The notes below the pieces were generated by a model, which was given only the letters and a program-made list of their open reading frames with translations, was not told the DNA's origin and searched no databases. The position numbers and the translations under genes are program-made. From JAPOXK01 sp965220315 (GTDB lineage Bacteria > Chloroflexota > Dehalococcoidia > Bin125), in NCBI GenBank assembly GCA_965220315.1, contig CBDCPP010000002.1, positions 682,001 through 746,000 on the forward strand: a stretch of DNA of 64,000 nt, in the 5' to 3' direction. This document shows positions 24,717-33,657 of the stretch, piece after piece; position 1 is the stretch's first letter; each line of letters starts with the position of its first letter.

Positions 24717-25353
24717 GAATCCGAGCGAGCCCGACGGCGAGCTCGCCACCGGTAGCGTCACGGCGGAAGGGAAGCGGTTGTCGTGGAAGACGCGTTGGGT
24801 GGCGGTCACGGCGTCAAATTGGTTCCGCGCTCGCCGCTCCATGTCGCCTCCATCAGTACGATTTGCGAGGCGTAGGATTTCGTGAAGGCAACGTTCACGA
24901 CACCATGCGTGTACCCGAGGTTGTAGAAGCCAGCACTGCAGAAGCCGGGCGACAGCGCAGCAAAAGGCGTACCGTCCTTGGCGGCCGCTAACAGCTGCAG
25001 CCATCCCGAGTACGAATATCCATACATGCCGCTGCGATCTGCGCGGACCCACGGCAGAGTTTTTATCCACGCGGCAGTATTCAGCGTATCGTTCGCCTCG
25101 GCGCGAAGAGGGGAGAACGCCCCGCCCGACTTGAAACGCCCGCGCGTGTCTTGCACTCCCACGAATCCCTGTCGGCATACCAGATCGGGGGCGCATAGCC
25201 GATCGTCTGGGCAAAGCTTTTGCCATCGGGCGTTCGCAGAATCAGGGCGGGGTAAGGACCCCCGTCCGTAGGCCGGTAGATGTCCGCGCTGAACTCGACG
25301 CCGTCGCGGACGCGAACCGGAACGTCACGCTCCACTTCGATCGCAGGAGCCAT
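24702..25353 (-). pseudogene. Decayed CocE/NonD-family hydrolase (frameshift plus internal deletion)
   Basis: Pieces of an X-Pro-dipeptidyl-peptidase-like (CocE/NonD) alpha/beta hydrolase occur in different frames. The N-terminus at 25353 reads VPVRVRDGVEFSADIYRPTD and YPALILRTP. After about 60 residues the frame shifts, and a second frame gives GVQDTRGRFKSGG, TAAWIKTLPWVRADRSGMYG and the nucleophile elbow GYSYSG. Near 24820 the similarity stops. A third frame then encodes TATQRVFHDNRFPSAVTLPV, which looks like the extreme C-terminus of the family. So the middle and lid regions are deleted and at least two frame changes exist. It lies at the 3' end of the long minus-strand run, 26 bases after an intact amidohydrolase gene. 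Confidence 0.75.
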
Positions 25354-25379
25354 CGCCTCTCGGCCCCGCTTACCTGGCT

Positions 25380-26273
25380 CTACCCAGCCGTGAAGCGAAT
25401 GGGGCGACCGTCGCCGCTGGCGTCCAAGTCGATCTGGAGCAGCCGGGCGGCGTTTTCGCGCAGGATGCCGGACCGGACCTCGTCATGGAACGGGGCGGCA
25501 CGGAACTCGTCGAGCCAGCGATCCGGGTGCAAGACCGGAAAATCCGATCCGAACAGCATGCGATCGCGCAGCAAAGTATTCGCGTTCTGGACCACGGCTT
25601 CCGGGAGATACTTAGGCGCCCAGCCGGATAGATCCATGAAGACGTTCGTCTTGTGCCAAAGCACCGCGAGCATTTCGTCGGTCCAAGGCCAGGCGGGATG
25701 CGCGCCGATAATTTGGAGTTCGGGAAGCTCTGCCGCGAGATCGTCTAGGTGCGGCACCGGACGGCCGTATTTCAGATGAATGCCCATCCCCCCCGGTGCT
25801 CCTGCGCCGATCCCCGTGGTCCCCATGTGGATCATCACGGGCACGCCGAGCGCCGCGCAGGTTTCGAAGATCGGCCACACGGCCGGATCATCGACGAAGA
25901 ATGCTTGCGTCAGTGGCATGAACTTCATGCCGCGCAGCCCGAGCTCTTCGATGCAACGACGGGTTTCGCGGACCGCCGCTTCTCCCTTGGCGGGGTCGAC
26001 GGAGCCGAAGCCAATGAGCACGTCGGCATTGCGCGTGACTGCCTGACTTAACGCGTCGTTTGAGTCGCCTGCCCGGCCCGTTTGACTCTCTTCGTCCAAG
26101 GCCACCACTACTGCGAGCATGTTTCGCTCGCGGTAGATCTCTGCCTGCGCGTCCAAGCTGATCTCGTCAATTCGTTGTTTGAAATACTGCTCGGCCTGCT
26201 CTCGCCAAGGACCCTGTCGGCGATGAGCAGCGGCGTCGGAAGGGTGCGTGTGAATGTCGATCGCTTCGATCAT
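25380..26273 (-). CDS. Amidohydrolase family protein (ACMSD-like, amidohydrolase_2)
   Basis: The 297-residue TIM-barrel metal enzyme shows the metal-binding IDIHTHPSD at the N-terminus, GLRGMKFMPL near residue 113, PVMIHMG near residue 145, IIGAHPAWPW near residue 190 and the final Asp in MLFGSDFPVLHP near residue 245. This layout fits the group that includes ACMSD-type decarboxylases and hydrolases; which reaction is catalysed cannot be read from the sequence. It is encoded 6 bases after the last BMP-type transporter permease, so it probably acts on the imported compound or a product of the upstream molybdenum hydroxylase. Confidence 0.85.
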   Translation of the reverse strand: MIEAIDIHTHPSDAAAHRRQGPWREQAEQYFKQRIDEISLDAQAEIYRERNMLAVVVALDEESQTGRAGDSNDALSQAVTRNADVLIGFGSVDPAKGEAAVRETRRCIEELGLRGMKFMPLTQAFFVDDPAVWPIFETCAALGVPVMIHMGTTGIGAGAPGGMGIHLKYGRPVPHLDDLAAELPELQIIGAHPAWPWTDEMLAVLWHKTNVFMDLSGWAPKYLPEAVVQNANTLLRDRMLFGSDFPVLHPDRWLDEFRAAPFHDEVRSGILRENAARLLQIDLDASGDGRPIRFTAG

Positions 26274-26279
26274 CGGAGT

Positions 26280-27218
26280 TTAAGAGCCACGGAAGAACGC
26301 TTGTCCCAACGCGCGGGGCGCCGCGCCCGCATCGGGACGATGGCGGTAGCGCCAGGCGCCCAGAATGAGTACCGCGACCGTGCCGATGAATGGCAGCATG
26401 TTGAGTACTTCGGGTGGCACGTTCCAGCCACCCGACTGCGCGATGAAGTCGAGCGCCCGCAAGCCGCCAAAGAGGTACGCTCCGGCGATCAGCAGCAGCG
26501 GTCTCCAGCCCGCGAAGATCACGACTGCTAGTCCGATCCAGCCGAGACCGCTGGTCATGAAGGGCGTCCAGCTCTGTGCCGTGCCCAGCGAAAGGAAAGC
26601 GCCGCTCAGACCGATGAGGGCGCCGCCGAACACGACGTAGGCCAGCCGCCACGCGATGACCGAGACGCCGGCGGCATCGGCGGAGACGGGATCCTCCCCG
26701 ATGGAGCGGATGTTGAGGCCATGCCGCGTGCGGAACATGATCAGCGCAATGACAAACGGAATCAGGAAGGCGACGTAGGCGAGCCACAGGTGCTCGAAGA
26801 GGATGTCGCCCACCCAAGGGATCTCGTGCAGGCCGGGGATCTCCCAACGCTCGATCGGATGTTCGGCCCGCATCCCCGTGTAGGCGCGGCCGATCTGGCT
26901 CGATAAACCCAGGCCCAGCAGCCAGAGCCCGAACCCCGCGACGACCTGGTTCGCGCGCAAGACGACCGTCGCCAGGCCGAAAAGGAAGACAAAGCCGGCA
27001 CCGAAAGCGGCCGCTCCAATCAGCCCCACCACGACATTGCCGGTCTCAGCCATCAGCATGAAGCCACCCACGGCGCCCATCAACATGACGCCCTCGATGC
27101 CGATGTTGAACACGCCCACCCGTTGTCCCAGCAACTCGCCGGAGGCGGCCAGCAGGATCGGCGAGCCGATCACGATGGCTTGGAGCAGCGCTGCCTGCCA
27201 GAGTTCAAGTTCCATCAT
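26280..27218 (-). CDS. BMP-type (nucleoside/purine-like) ABC transporter permease 2
   Basis: The 312-residue membrane protein belongs to the branched-chain/ribose-like permease superfamily, in the subgroup linked to BMP-type binding proteins (YufQ-like). Signs are the N-terminal SPILLAASGELLGQRVGVFNIGIEGVMLMG block, in which N-I-G-I-E-G is the hallmark of this group, and TRHGLNIRSIGEDPVSADAAG, the region that meets the ATPase. About eight to nine hydrophobic segments are present. It overlaps the preceding permease gene by 14 bases. Known relatives import nucleosides or other small polar compounds. Confidence 0.88.
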   Translation of the reverse strand: MMELELWQAALLQAIVIGSPILLAASGELLGQRVGVFNIGIEGVMLMGAVGGFMLMAETGNVVVGLIGAAAFGAGFVFLFGLATVVLRANQVVAGFGLWLLGLGLSSQIGRAYTGMRAEHPIERWEIPGLHEIPWVGDILFEHLWLAYVAFLIPFVIALIMFRTRHGLNIRSIGEDPVSADAAGVSVIAWRLAYVVFGGALIGLSGAFLSLGTAQSWTPFMTSGLGWIGLAVVIFAGWRPLLLIAGAYLFGGLRALDFIAQSGGWNVPPEVLNMLPFIGTVAVLILGAWRYRHRPDAGAAPRALGQAFFRGS

Positions 27219-28392
27219 TGCTCCCGGTTCCGCTCACCGCCGGCGCTGGCGACGCTTGATCGCTGGGCGGAAGCGTTTCCTTCTCTGGTCGCTCCCGTCT
27301 CAGGCGGTAGTTCGCGAGTCCCTCGCCGATCGCTGCCATCAGCAGGATGAACCCCGTCAACCCGAACGACCCGAGTTCGGATCCGACTTCGAGCAGGCGC
27401 AGCGCGCTACCGGCCGAGATGATCGCGCCGATGATCCCGGCCATGAAGACGACCACCGGGAACGATCCCCCTGCCAAGACCGCGACCGCGATCCCGAGGT
27501 AGCCGGTGTTGTTGGAGAGTGAGGTTGCGTAGGCATTGGTACTGCTACCCGTCATGTGCGCCACGCCGGCCACGCCGGCCACACTTCCCGAGAGCAGCAG
27601 CACGGCCACCGACAGCAAACGCACGTTGATGCCGGCGTAGGAACCGGCCTTCTCGCTTCCACCCACCGTGCGGACCATGTAGCCGAATGTGGTGCTGCGG
27701 AACACCATCCACAGGACCAAGGCCACGCCGATGCCCAAGAGGAGTCCCGAGCTGAATTCGACCCCGGCGACTTCCACTCCTGGGAGGCGGGCCTGCTCGG
27801 GGATATCGCGGGTCGCGAGTACGGAGCCCTGTGAACGGGGATTACGCCAGGGTCCCGTTGCGACGTACGCGAGGAAAAAGATGGCGACGAAGTTGAGCAT
27901 TAAGGTCGTGAGGATCTCGTTGACGTTGAGGTACGCGCGCGCGATCGCGGGCACGGCGATCCAGGCCGCGCCGCACAGTGCCGCGCCCGCGAACATCAAC
28001 GCCAAGAGGGACGCGCCGGACATGCTTTCGAGTTGGAAGGAGATCGCCGCGCCGGCAAAGGCGCCCATGAAGAACTGCCCTTCGACCCCCACGTTCCAGC
28101 GTCGCAGCTTCAGGGCGACGGCTGCCGCCAGCCCAGTCAGCACGAGGGGCGTGGCGAGATCCAAGATGTTGCCCCAGCCGCGCTTGCTGCCGAACGTTCC
28201 ACGGTAGATTCGGTCGAAGGCGTTCTCGTCGCCGATCGCCAGTTGGACGGCGATCAGCGCGATGGCGATGCCGACCACGATCGCCGCCAGACGGTACGCC
28301 GTCTGATTCCGAGGTTCCGTACGTTGCTCAAGCCGCCAGCCCAGGTTCCTCATCGCCCATCGCCCCAGACGGCTGCCTTCTATCTCGATCAC
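27205..28392 (-). CDS. BMP-type ABC transporter permease 1
   Basis: This protein of about 395 residues is the larger permease of the nucleoside/simple-sugar-like importer (YufP-like). It has LATPLVLTGLAAAVALKLRRW followed by NVGVEGQFFMGAFAG, the N-x-G-x-E-G hallmark, and TFGYMVRTVGGSEKAGSYAGI, the coupling segment. A basic N-terminal stretch precedes the first membrane helix. The start at GTG 28392 is chosen because AGGAG stands six bases upstream; a TTG at 28398 is possible. It is encoded just after the double-ATPase gene and overlaps the second permease, as in typical BMP operons. Confidence 0.88.
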   Translation of the reverse strand: MIEIEGSRLGRWAMRNLGWRLEQRTEPRNQTAYRLAAIVVGIAIALIAVQLAIGDENAFDRIYRGTFGSKRGWGNILDLATPLVLTGLAAAVALKLRRWNVGVEGQFFMGAFAGAAISFQLESMSGASLLALMFAGAALCGAAWIAVPAIARAYLNVNEILTTLMLNFVAIFFLAYVATGPWRNPRSQGSVLATRDIPEQARLPGVEVAGVEFSSGLLLGIGVALVLWMVFRSTTFGYMVRTVGGSEKAGSYAGINVRLLSVAVLLLSGSVAGVAGVAHMTGSSTNAYATSLSNNTGYLGIAVAVLAGGSFPVVVFMAGIIGAIISAGSALRLLEVGSELGSFGLTGFILLMAAIGEGLANYRLRRERPEKETLPPSDQASPAPAVSGTGSNDGT

Positions 28393-28401
28393 ACCCAACT
28401 C

Positions 28402-29946
28402 CTAGGATGCAGCGGCGAGGGCGCCGCCCATTAACAGTCCGATCTCCTCTAGGTCGAACTGCTCGGGGTCCGTGAACTCGCCGACGATCGAGCCGCGATA
28501 GAGCACCAGGATCCGATCGGAGAGACGCATCACCTCGTTCAGGTCCTCGGAGATCAGCAGGATCGCGACCCCTGTCGTGCGCGCGCGGAGCAGCGCCTCC
28601 TGTACCTCCTCGATCGCACCGACATCTAAGCCGCGGGTTGGATGGACCACCACAAGGACGCGCGCGCTGGCGTTGAGTTCCCGTCCGGTGAGTAGGCGCT
28701 GTGCGTTCCCACCGGAGAGGCTGCGCACCGGCGCGCTGACGTCGCGAATCGAGAGGCCGACGGTTTTGGCCAGCATGCGCGCGAAGCGCCGCGCCGCGCC
28801 TTGCATAAGAAGTGGACCGCGCCGCACAGGAGGGTGCTGAAACGCGCGCAGGATCGCGTTGTGTTCGATCGACTCACTCAGCACCAGCCCGGACGCGTAT
28901 CGATCCTCGGGAATATGCCCCACGCCTGCCTCAAGGAAATCGCGCGCGCGCGCGCGCGATAGATCCCGGCCGCCGACGTGGATGCGACCAGTGGTGAGCG
29001 CGCGCAGACCGGAGAGCGTTTCGGACAGTTCGCGTTGGCCGTTGCCGGCGACGCCGGCGACGCCGACGATCTCGCCCGCGCGCACCGTGACGTCCACGTC
29101 TCGCAAGGCAGGGAGACCGCGGTCGTCGGTGGTGGAGATGGCTTCCGCGACGAGCGCGGGTTCTCCCAGTTCGACCGGCGCGCGTTGGCGCGTGAACTCT
29201 ACACTGCGCCCCACCATCTCCTGGCTGAGCGTGCGCGGGGTGCAGTGCTCCGCGGCGTGTGTGCCCATGTGGCGTCCACCCCGCAACACCGTCACGCGGT
29301 CGGAGATCTCGAGAGCCTCTTCCAGCTTGTGCGAGATGAACACGATCGTCCGTCCGGTCTCGCTGGAGAGTTCTCGGATCATGCGAAAGAGTTGATCTGT
29401 CTCGCTGGGGGCGAGAACTGCGGTTGGCTCATCCAGAATCAAGACGCGGGCGCCCCGCGCAAGGGTGCGCAAGATGGCGACGCGCTGTTGCTCGCCCACA
29501 GAGAGCTGCCAGATGCGTGCTGCCGGATCGACATCCAGATGGAAGCGTTCGCTGAGCTCTCGTGTGCGCTCTTCGATGCGCGCGGGCGTGAGCACTGCGG
29601 GGCTCGCATCCCAGCCCAAGTGGATGTTCTCCGCGACCGTGAAGCCGTGCACCAGCCGGTAATGCTGGTGCACCATGCCGATCCCGCGCCGCAATGCATC
29701 TCGGGGCGCTCGAATTCGTATGGGCTCGCCGTTGAGGAGAATGTGGCCGCGATCTGGGCGTAGCAGCCCGCTGAGCACGTTCATCAGAGTCGTCTTGCCC
29801 GCGCCATTTTCTCCTAACAGCGCGTGCACCTCACCCGCTCGCAGATCGAAATCGACATCGTTAACCGCTACGAGGTCGTCGAACCGCTTCACGATCTCGC
29901 GCATCTGCACAGCGAGGGGAATGTTGCCGCTGTCTGCGCTGGTCAC
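28402..29946 (-). CDS. BMP-type ABC transporter ATP-binding protein (two ATPase domains)
   Basis: The 514-residue protein holds two ABC domains, as in sugar and nucleoside importers of the RbsA/YufO type. Domain 1 has Walker A GENGAGKTTLMNVLSG near residue 44, signature LSVGEQQRVAILRTL and Walker B VLILDEPTAVLAP. Domain 2 has a modified P-loop, GVAGNGQRELSE near residue 300, signature LSGGNAQRLLTGREL and a Walker B-like VLVVVHPTRGLD with His replacing the usual Glu-Pro, a common asymmetry in this group. The start is GTG. A (CG)9 tract lies inside the coding sequence. It follows the binding-protein gene with a stem-loop in between. Confidence 0.92.
   Translation of the reverse strand: MTSADSGNIPLAVQMREIVKRFDDLVAVNDVDFDLRAGEVHALLGENGAGKTTLMNVLSGLLRPDRGHILLNGEPIRIRAPRDALRRGIGMVHQHYRLVHGFTVAENIHLGWDASPAVLTPARIEERTRELSERFHLDVDPAARIWQLSVGEQQRVAILRTLARGARVLILDEPTAVLAPSETDQLFRMIRELSSETGRTIVFISHKLEEALEISDRVTVLRGGRHMGTHAAEHCTPRTLSQEMVGRSVEFTRQRAPVELGEPALVAEAISTTDDRGLPALRDVDVTVRAGEIVGVAGVAGNGQRELSETLSGLRALTTGRIHVGGRDLSRARARDFLEAGVGHIPEDRYASGLVLSESIEHNAILRAFQHPPVRRGPLLMQGAARRFARMLAKTVGLSIRDVSAPVRSLSGGNAQRLLTGRELNASARVLVVVHPTRGLDVGAIEEVQEALLRARTTGVAILLISEDLNEVMRLSDRILVLYRGSIVGEFTDPEQFDLEEIGLLMGGALAAAS
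28941..28958. repeat. (CG)9 dinucleotide tract inside the ATPase gene
   Basis: Nine CG dinucleotides in a row encode an Arg-Ala-Arg-Ala-Arg stretch of the second ATPase domain. Slippage by one unit would shift the frame. Such tracts can also adopt left-handed DNA. Confidence 0.9.
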
Positions 29947-29970
29947 GGGCTGCTCATCGTAATGTTCGAG

Positions 29971-30001
29971 GGGCCAGCCCCCACCCGGTGAGGACTGGCC
30001 C
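29971..30001 (-). promoter_or_regulatory. Imperfect stem-loop behind the BMP-family binding-protein gene
   Basis: GGGCCAG at 29971-29977 pairs with CTGGCCC at 29995-30001, and the stem continues inwards with two mismatches, leaving a small loop. It sits in the 83-base gap between the BMP-type binding-protein gene and the ATPase gene. There is no U-run, so I read it as an intercistronic processing or stabilising hairpin, parallel to the one after the amino-acid binding-protein gene. Confidence 0.5.
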
Positions 30002-30029
30002 TTCGGAATTCAACTCCTAGCGGATGGCT

Positions 30030-31319
30030 CTATTCGACCCCCTGTACATACCAGTCCCACAGGAGGTAAAGGAAATCGTCCGAGAGCGCCTCGCCGGCAG
30101 CGACACGCTCTTCGCCGGACTGATCGTAGAAGGGCCCAACGAAGGGGTTGAAGGCGCCGGAGATGATGTCCGCGCGCACCTGCATCACCTGCTCGGCCAC
30201 CTCAGCGGGGACGTTCTGACCGAAGGAGTCGATGTCTGCCCCCTCGCCGAGATCGAACAGCACCAACCGGTCGCCGCTCCAAGTGCCGTCTCGGATCGCT
30301 CGGAACTCCGTCTCGTAAAAGTCGTCCCAGATCATGAGAGCGGACGTGACGTAGGCGTCCTCGCCGAAGCGGCGCAGATCCTTGAACATCGTGATTGCCC
30401 AGACGCCCCGCTCGTTGGCGGTGGTCAAGACGGAGCCATCGTCGATGAAGCCGAACAGCACGTCGGCTCCGTCATTGATGAGCGCGTTCGAGGCATCGAT
30501 CTCGGCGGGCGGATCAAACCACGAGTTAATCGTCACGGTCTTGAGCGTGCAGTCCTCCCGTACCGACTGACAGCCGAGGAGATAGGCGTTGGCGTTGGTG
30601 ATGATCAAGGGGATATCGAACGTGACGACGTAGCCGATGGTACCCGCCTCCGTCACGTGGCCCGCCGCGACCCCCGCGAGGTAGGCGCTGTACCAGTGCT
30701 TGGGGTAGTAGCCGACGACGTTGTCGGCGAAGGGCGGGATCCCGTAGGTCTCTAGGCAGACCACGCCTTCAGCGCCGGCGCACGCATCGAGGAACAAAGC
30801 GCCGGCCGCGCCTGAGTCGATGATGATGTCGAAACCGTCGTCGACGATCTGCTGGGTTGTCTGAGTGAACTCCTCGGTTGGGGGAATGAACTGGATGAGT
30901 GCGGTCTCGACATTACCCAGCCGCTCTGCGGCAGCCTGCACGCCTTCCTCATGCGAGAGGAAGTAACCCTCGTCGTCGATGGAGGCCTCAATGATCAGGT
31001 GGGCCACTCGCAGCGGTTCCTCGGCCATGGGTTCTTCGGCCATGGGTTCTTCGGCCATGGGTTCTTCGGCCATGGGTTCTTCGGCCATGGGTTCTTCGGC
31101 CATGGGTTCTTCAGCCATGGGTTCTTCAGCCATGGGTTCCTCGGCCGCTGGCTCCTCCGCCGCTGGAGCCGGTGCCTCCGTTACCGTGGCAGCGGGCTCA
31201 TCATCACCGTCGTCGCCCCCGCAAGCGGCGGCTACTAGGCCTACCGCCAGCAACAGGGCAACACTGAGGAGGAAGACATGCCACCTCCCTCGGACTGATC
31301 GTCGAATCCAACGTTCCAT
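30030..31319 (-). CDS. BMP-family ABC transporter substrate-binding lipoprotein
   Basis: The 429-residue protein starts at ATG 31319, with TAGGAGGCGAC just upstream. A basic N-terminus and hydrophobic segment end in the lipobox VAAACGG, giving a lipid-anchored protein. The anchor is followed by an acidic spacer made of eight perfect MAEEP repeats after two AAEEP units, then a BMP (basic membrane protein/PnrA-like) domain of about 320 residues. In the domain are VAHLIIEASIDDEGYFLSHEEGV near its start and DVLFGFIDDGSVLTTANERG near residue 330. BMP proteins deliver purine nucleosides, or related compounds, to YufOPQ-type permeases, encoded downstream. The upstream neighbour is a molybdenum hydroxylase. 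Confidence 0.9.
   Translation of the reverse strand: MERWIRRSVRGRWHVFLLSVALLLAVGLVAAACGGDDGDDEPAATVTEAPAPAAEEPAAEEPMAEEPMAEEPMAEEPMAEEPMAEEPMAEEPMAEEPMAEEPLRVAHLIIEASIDDEGYFLSHEEGVQAAAERLGNVETALIQFIPPTEEFTQTTQQIVDDGFDIIIDSGAAGALFLDACAGAEGVVCLETYGIPPFADNVVGYYPKHWYSAYLAGVAAGHVTEAGTIGYVVTFDIPLIITNANAYLLGCQSVREDCTLKTVTINSWFDPPAEIDASNALINDGADVLFGFIDDGSVLTTANERGVWAITMFKDLRRFGEDAYVTSALMIWDDFYETEFRAIRDGTWSGDRLVLFDLGEGADIDSFGQNVPAEVAEQVMQVRADIISGAFNPFVGPFYDQSGEERVAAGEALSDDFLYLLWDWYVQGVE
31021..31140. repeat. Eight tandem 15-bp repeats encoding Met-Ala-Glu-Glu-Pro
   Basis: Eight contiguous 15-base units (plus strand TCGGCCATGGGTTCT; two carry TCAGCC) occupy 120 bases with almost no divergence. They encode (MAEEP)8 between the lipid anchor and the binding domain. 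The near-identity suggests recent expansion by slippage. Each unit contains an NcoI-type CCATGG. Confidence 0.95.
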
Positions 31320-31365
31320 GTCGCCTCCTAAATCAATACTGCAGATGGTCTGCAGCGTTATGCCC

Positions 31366-33657
31366 TCAGAGAGGGCTCGCTCCCATTGCGAGACCGGCGA
31401 TCCGCTCCTCGGAGAGCGGGAGTTCGGTGACCTCCGCGCTGAGCGCATCGGCTACGGCATTCGCCAAAACCGCCGGGATTCCCATCGTCCCACTTTCTCC
31501 CATCCCCTTAGCCGCGTTGCGCGTCACGCTGGACGGTGTTTCAAGGTGGCCAACCTCGATCAGCGGCACCTCCATCGCTGTCGGTACTAGATAGTCCATA
31601 AGGCTTGCTGTTAGCAACTGCCCGTCCGCGTCGTAAGCGAGCTGCTCCAGCATCCCGCAACCGATCCCCATCGCTGCTCCGCCGATCGCTTGCGCATCCA
31701 CGGTTTCCCTGTCCAGGATACGGCCGCAGTCGCCCACCATGACCAGCCGCCGGATATCGAAGTGTCCCGTTTCAGTATCGACATCGACAGCCGCGACGAT
31801 CGAAGTGTTGGAGAAAACGTTCTGGGGCAGCTTTTCGTATCGTGTCGCCTCCAGGCCCGCCTCCACGATCTCCTGGGGAAGGTCGAAATCGAGCGTTTGT
31901 AGGTACGCAGCTTGCACCACTTCGTCGAAGCTCACACCCGTCACAGGGTCCGCCCTGAGGCAAATTCGCGCGTCCGCGATCGTGAGTTCCCGTTCAATCC
32001 GTGCATCGGAGAGTTCGCCTTCGAACTTCAACATCAGCGCCGCAATTTTGAGAAGCTTGCGGCGCAGATCTTGACTCGCCAGAGTCAGAGTGTTCCCCAT
32101 GGTGACAGCCGTGCGGCTCGCGTAGGTTCCGGACCCAGGCGGGCAGAGATCGGTGTCGCCCTCTATGATCTGGACCCGCTCGCGCGGTACGCCGAGCTCT
32201 TCGGCGATCAGGCGACCGTAGACTTCTGCGTGTCCCTGTCCGCTTGACGCGGAACTCATGAATCCCTGGATCGTGCCGTCCGGAGCGATGCGTACGCGCG
32301 CCCCGTCATAGCCGGGATACAGCGTGACGCCCGTGACCTCGTTGAACGCGACAACGCCCACGCCCAATCGTTTCCCGTCTGCTGCAGCGGTTTTCTGCTC
32401 CGCGCGCAGGCCGTCGTAGTCCGCTCGCTCCAGCGCCATGCGCAGCGTCTCTTGGTAGTTGCCGGTGTCAAACGCGTTACCGGTGGGCGTTGTACGGGGG
32501 AAGTCGTCGGTATTGAGTAAGTTGCGCCGCCTGATCTCCGCGGGATCCAATCTCAGTTCGCCCGCAGCGACGTCCAGTAACCGCTCCACGGCGAACACCG
32601 CGAGCACCTGTCCAACCCCCCGGTAGCTCGCTGCTGGTGCCTTGTTGGTCGCGTAGCTCGTGGCGTCGACCTCGGCGATGTCGTGACGATACGCGCCGAA
32701 GAGGTTAATCACCGTTGTGAACGGGTCGAGTCCGGCTCCAAAGGGGAAAACGGAATGCGCGCCGGCGTCGCCTTCCGCACGCGCACGCACGGCCCGCAGA
32801 TGGCCGTCTCCGTCGAAGGCGGCGCCCAGCGTCAGCGTGCCTTCGTGCGCGTGCACACTGGCGAGGAGATTTTCGCGTCGATCCTCTACCCACTTCAGCG
32901 CGCTGCCCGTTTCGCGCGCGAGCCATGGCAAGATCACTTCCTCAGGCAAGAGCTGTGCCTTGAGCCCGAAGGCGCCGCCGACATCCGGCCGGATCACGCG
33001 GATGTCGTCCTCCGGCACGCCGAGGACCTGGGAAAGACCGTTGCGCACGTGGTGGGGTACTTGTGTGGAGGTCCATAGCGTAAAGCGCTGTTCGCGCGCG
33101 TCGTAGCGCGCGAGCACGCCGCGGCATTCAAGCGGAACAGCCGTTTGGCGCGGGTACCGGAATGTCCGCTCGACGACCAGGTCTGCGGAGGCGAACACCT
33201 CTGTAGTAGCGCCTTCATTCAGCGCGAACTTAAAGAGCACGTTGTCGGAGAGATCGGGATGGATCGTCGTCTCGTTGCGAGCGGCCGTTTCGGGGCTGGT
33301 GACCGCAGGCAGTGGCTCGTACTCGACGCGTACGGCGTCCGCGAGGTCTTCGGCTTCGTACGGACTGTCGGCAACGATTGCCGCTACAGGATCGCCCACG
33401 AAGAGCGCTCGCTCGGGGTGTATCGGGTACCAGTCGTAGACGTTGAGCCCTGGCGCTTGCACGCGCAGTGGTTGGATGCTGCTGGCAAGGTCTCGGCCGG
33501 TTACCAGCGTCACGTCGCGCGCGCCTTCGGGAGGGAGGACCGACAGCACGCGTGCGTGGGCGTGCGGGCTGCGGACGAACGCAACCCAACGGCAGTCCGC
33601 GTCCGGTAGGTCGGCGACGAATTGCCCCTCGCCTCGGATGAGCTGTGCGCGTGTCAT
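31366..33657 (-). CDS. Molybdenum hydroxylase large subunit (xanthine-dehydrogenase family)
   Basis: The 763-residue protein is the molybdopterin-binding subunit of an aerobic-type CO-dehydrogenase/xanthine-dehydrogenase enzyme. It has the RGEGQFVADL start, FVRSPHAHARV, DPVAAIVADS, the GGAFGLKAQLLPEE block near residue 235, ASYRGVGQVLAVFAVERLLD near residue 340, SSASSGQGHAEVYG near residue 465, and the catalytic Glu in KGMGESGTMGIPAV near the C-terminus. The AYRCSFR active-site loop of true CO dehydrogenase is absent, so it should hydroxylate an organic substrate such as an N-heteroaromatic or aldehyde. The ATG at 33657 overlaps the small-subunit stop (ATGA). The BMP transporter follows after 46 bases. 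Confidence 0.9.
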   Translation of the reverse strand: MTRAQLIRGEGQFVADLPDADCRWVAFVRSPHAHARVLSVLPPEGARDVTLVTGRDLASSIQPLRVQAPGLNVYDWYPIHPERALFVGDPVAAIVADSPYEAEDLADAVRVEYEPLPAVTSPETAARNETTIHPDLSDNVLFKFALNEGATTEVFASADLVVERTFRYPRQTAVPLECRGVLARYDAREQRFTLWTSTQVPHHVRNGLSQVLGVPEDDIRVIRPDVGGAFGLKAQLLPEEVILPWLARETGSALKWVEDRRENLLASVHAHEGTLTLGAAFDGDGHLRAVRARAEGDAGAHSVFPFGAGLDPFTTVINLFGAYRHDIAEVDATSYATNKAPAASYRGVGQVLAVFAVERLLDVAAGELRLDPAEIRRRNLLNTDDFPRTTPTGNAFDTGNYQETLRMALERADYDGLRAEQKTAAADGKRLGVGVVAFNEVTGVTLYPGYDGARVRIAPDGTIQGFMSSASSGQGHAEVYGRLIAEELGVPRERVQIIEGDTDLCPPGSGTYASRTAVTMGNTLTLASQDLRRKLLKIAALMLKFEGELSDARIERELTIADARICLRADPVTGVSFDEVVQAAYLQTLDFDLPQEIVEAGLEATRYEKLPQNVFSNTSIVAAVDVDTETGHFDIRRLVMVGDCGRILDRETVDAQAIGGAAMGIGCGMLEQLAYDADGQLLTASLMDYLVPTAMEVPLIEVGHLETPSSVTRNAAKGMGESGTMGIPAVLANAVADALSAEVTELPLSEERIAGLAMGASPL

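Noticed and set aside
31021..31140. Repeat array considered as CRISPR
   Set aside because: Units are 15 bp without spacers and encode a protein spacer in frame.
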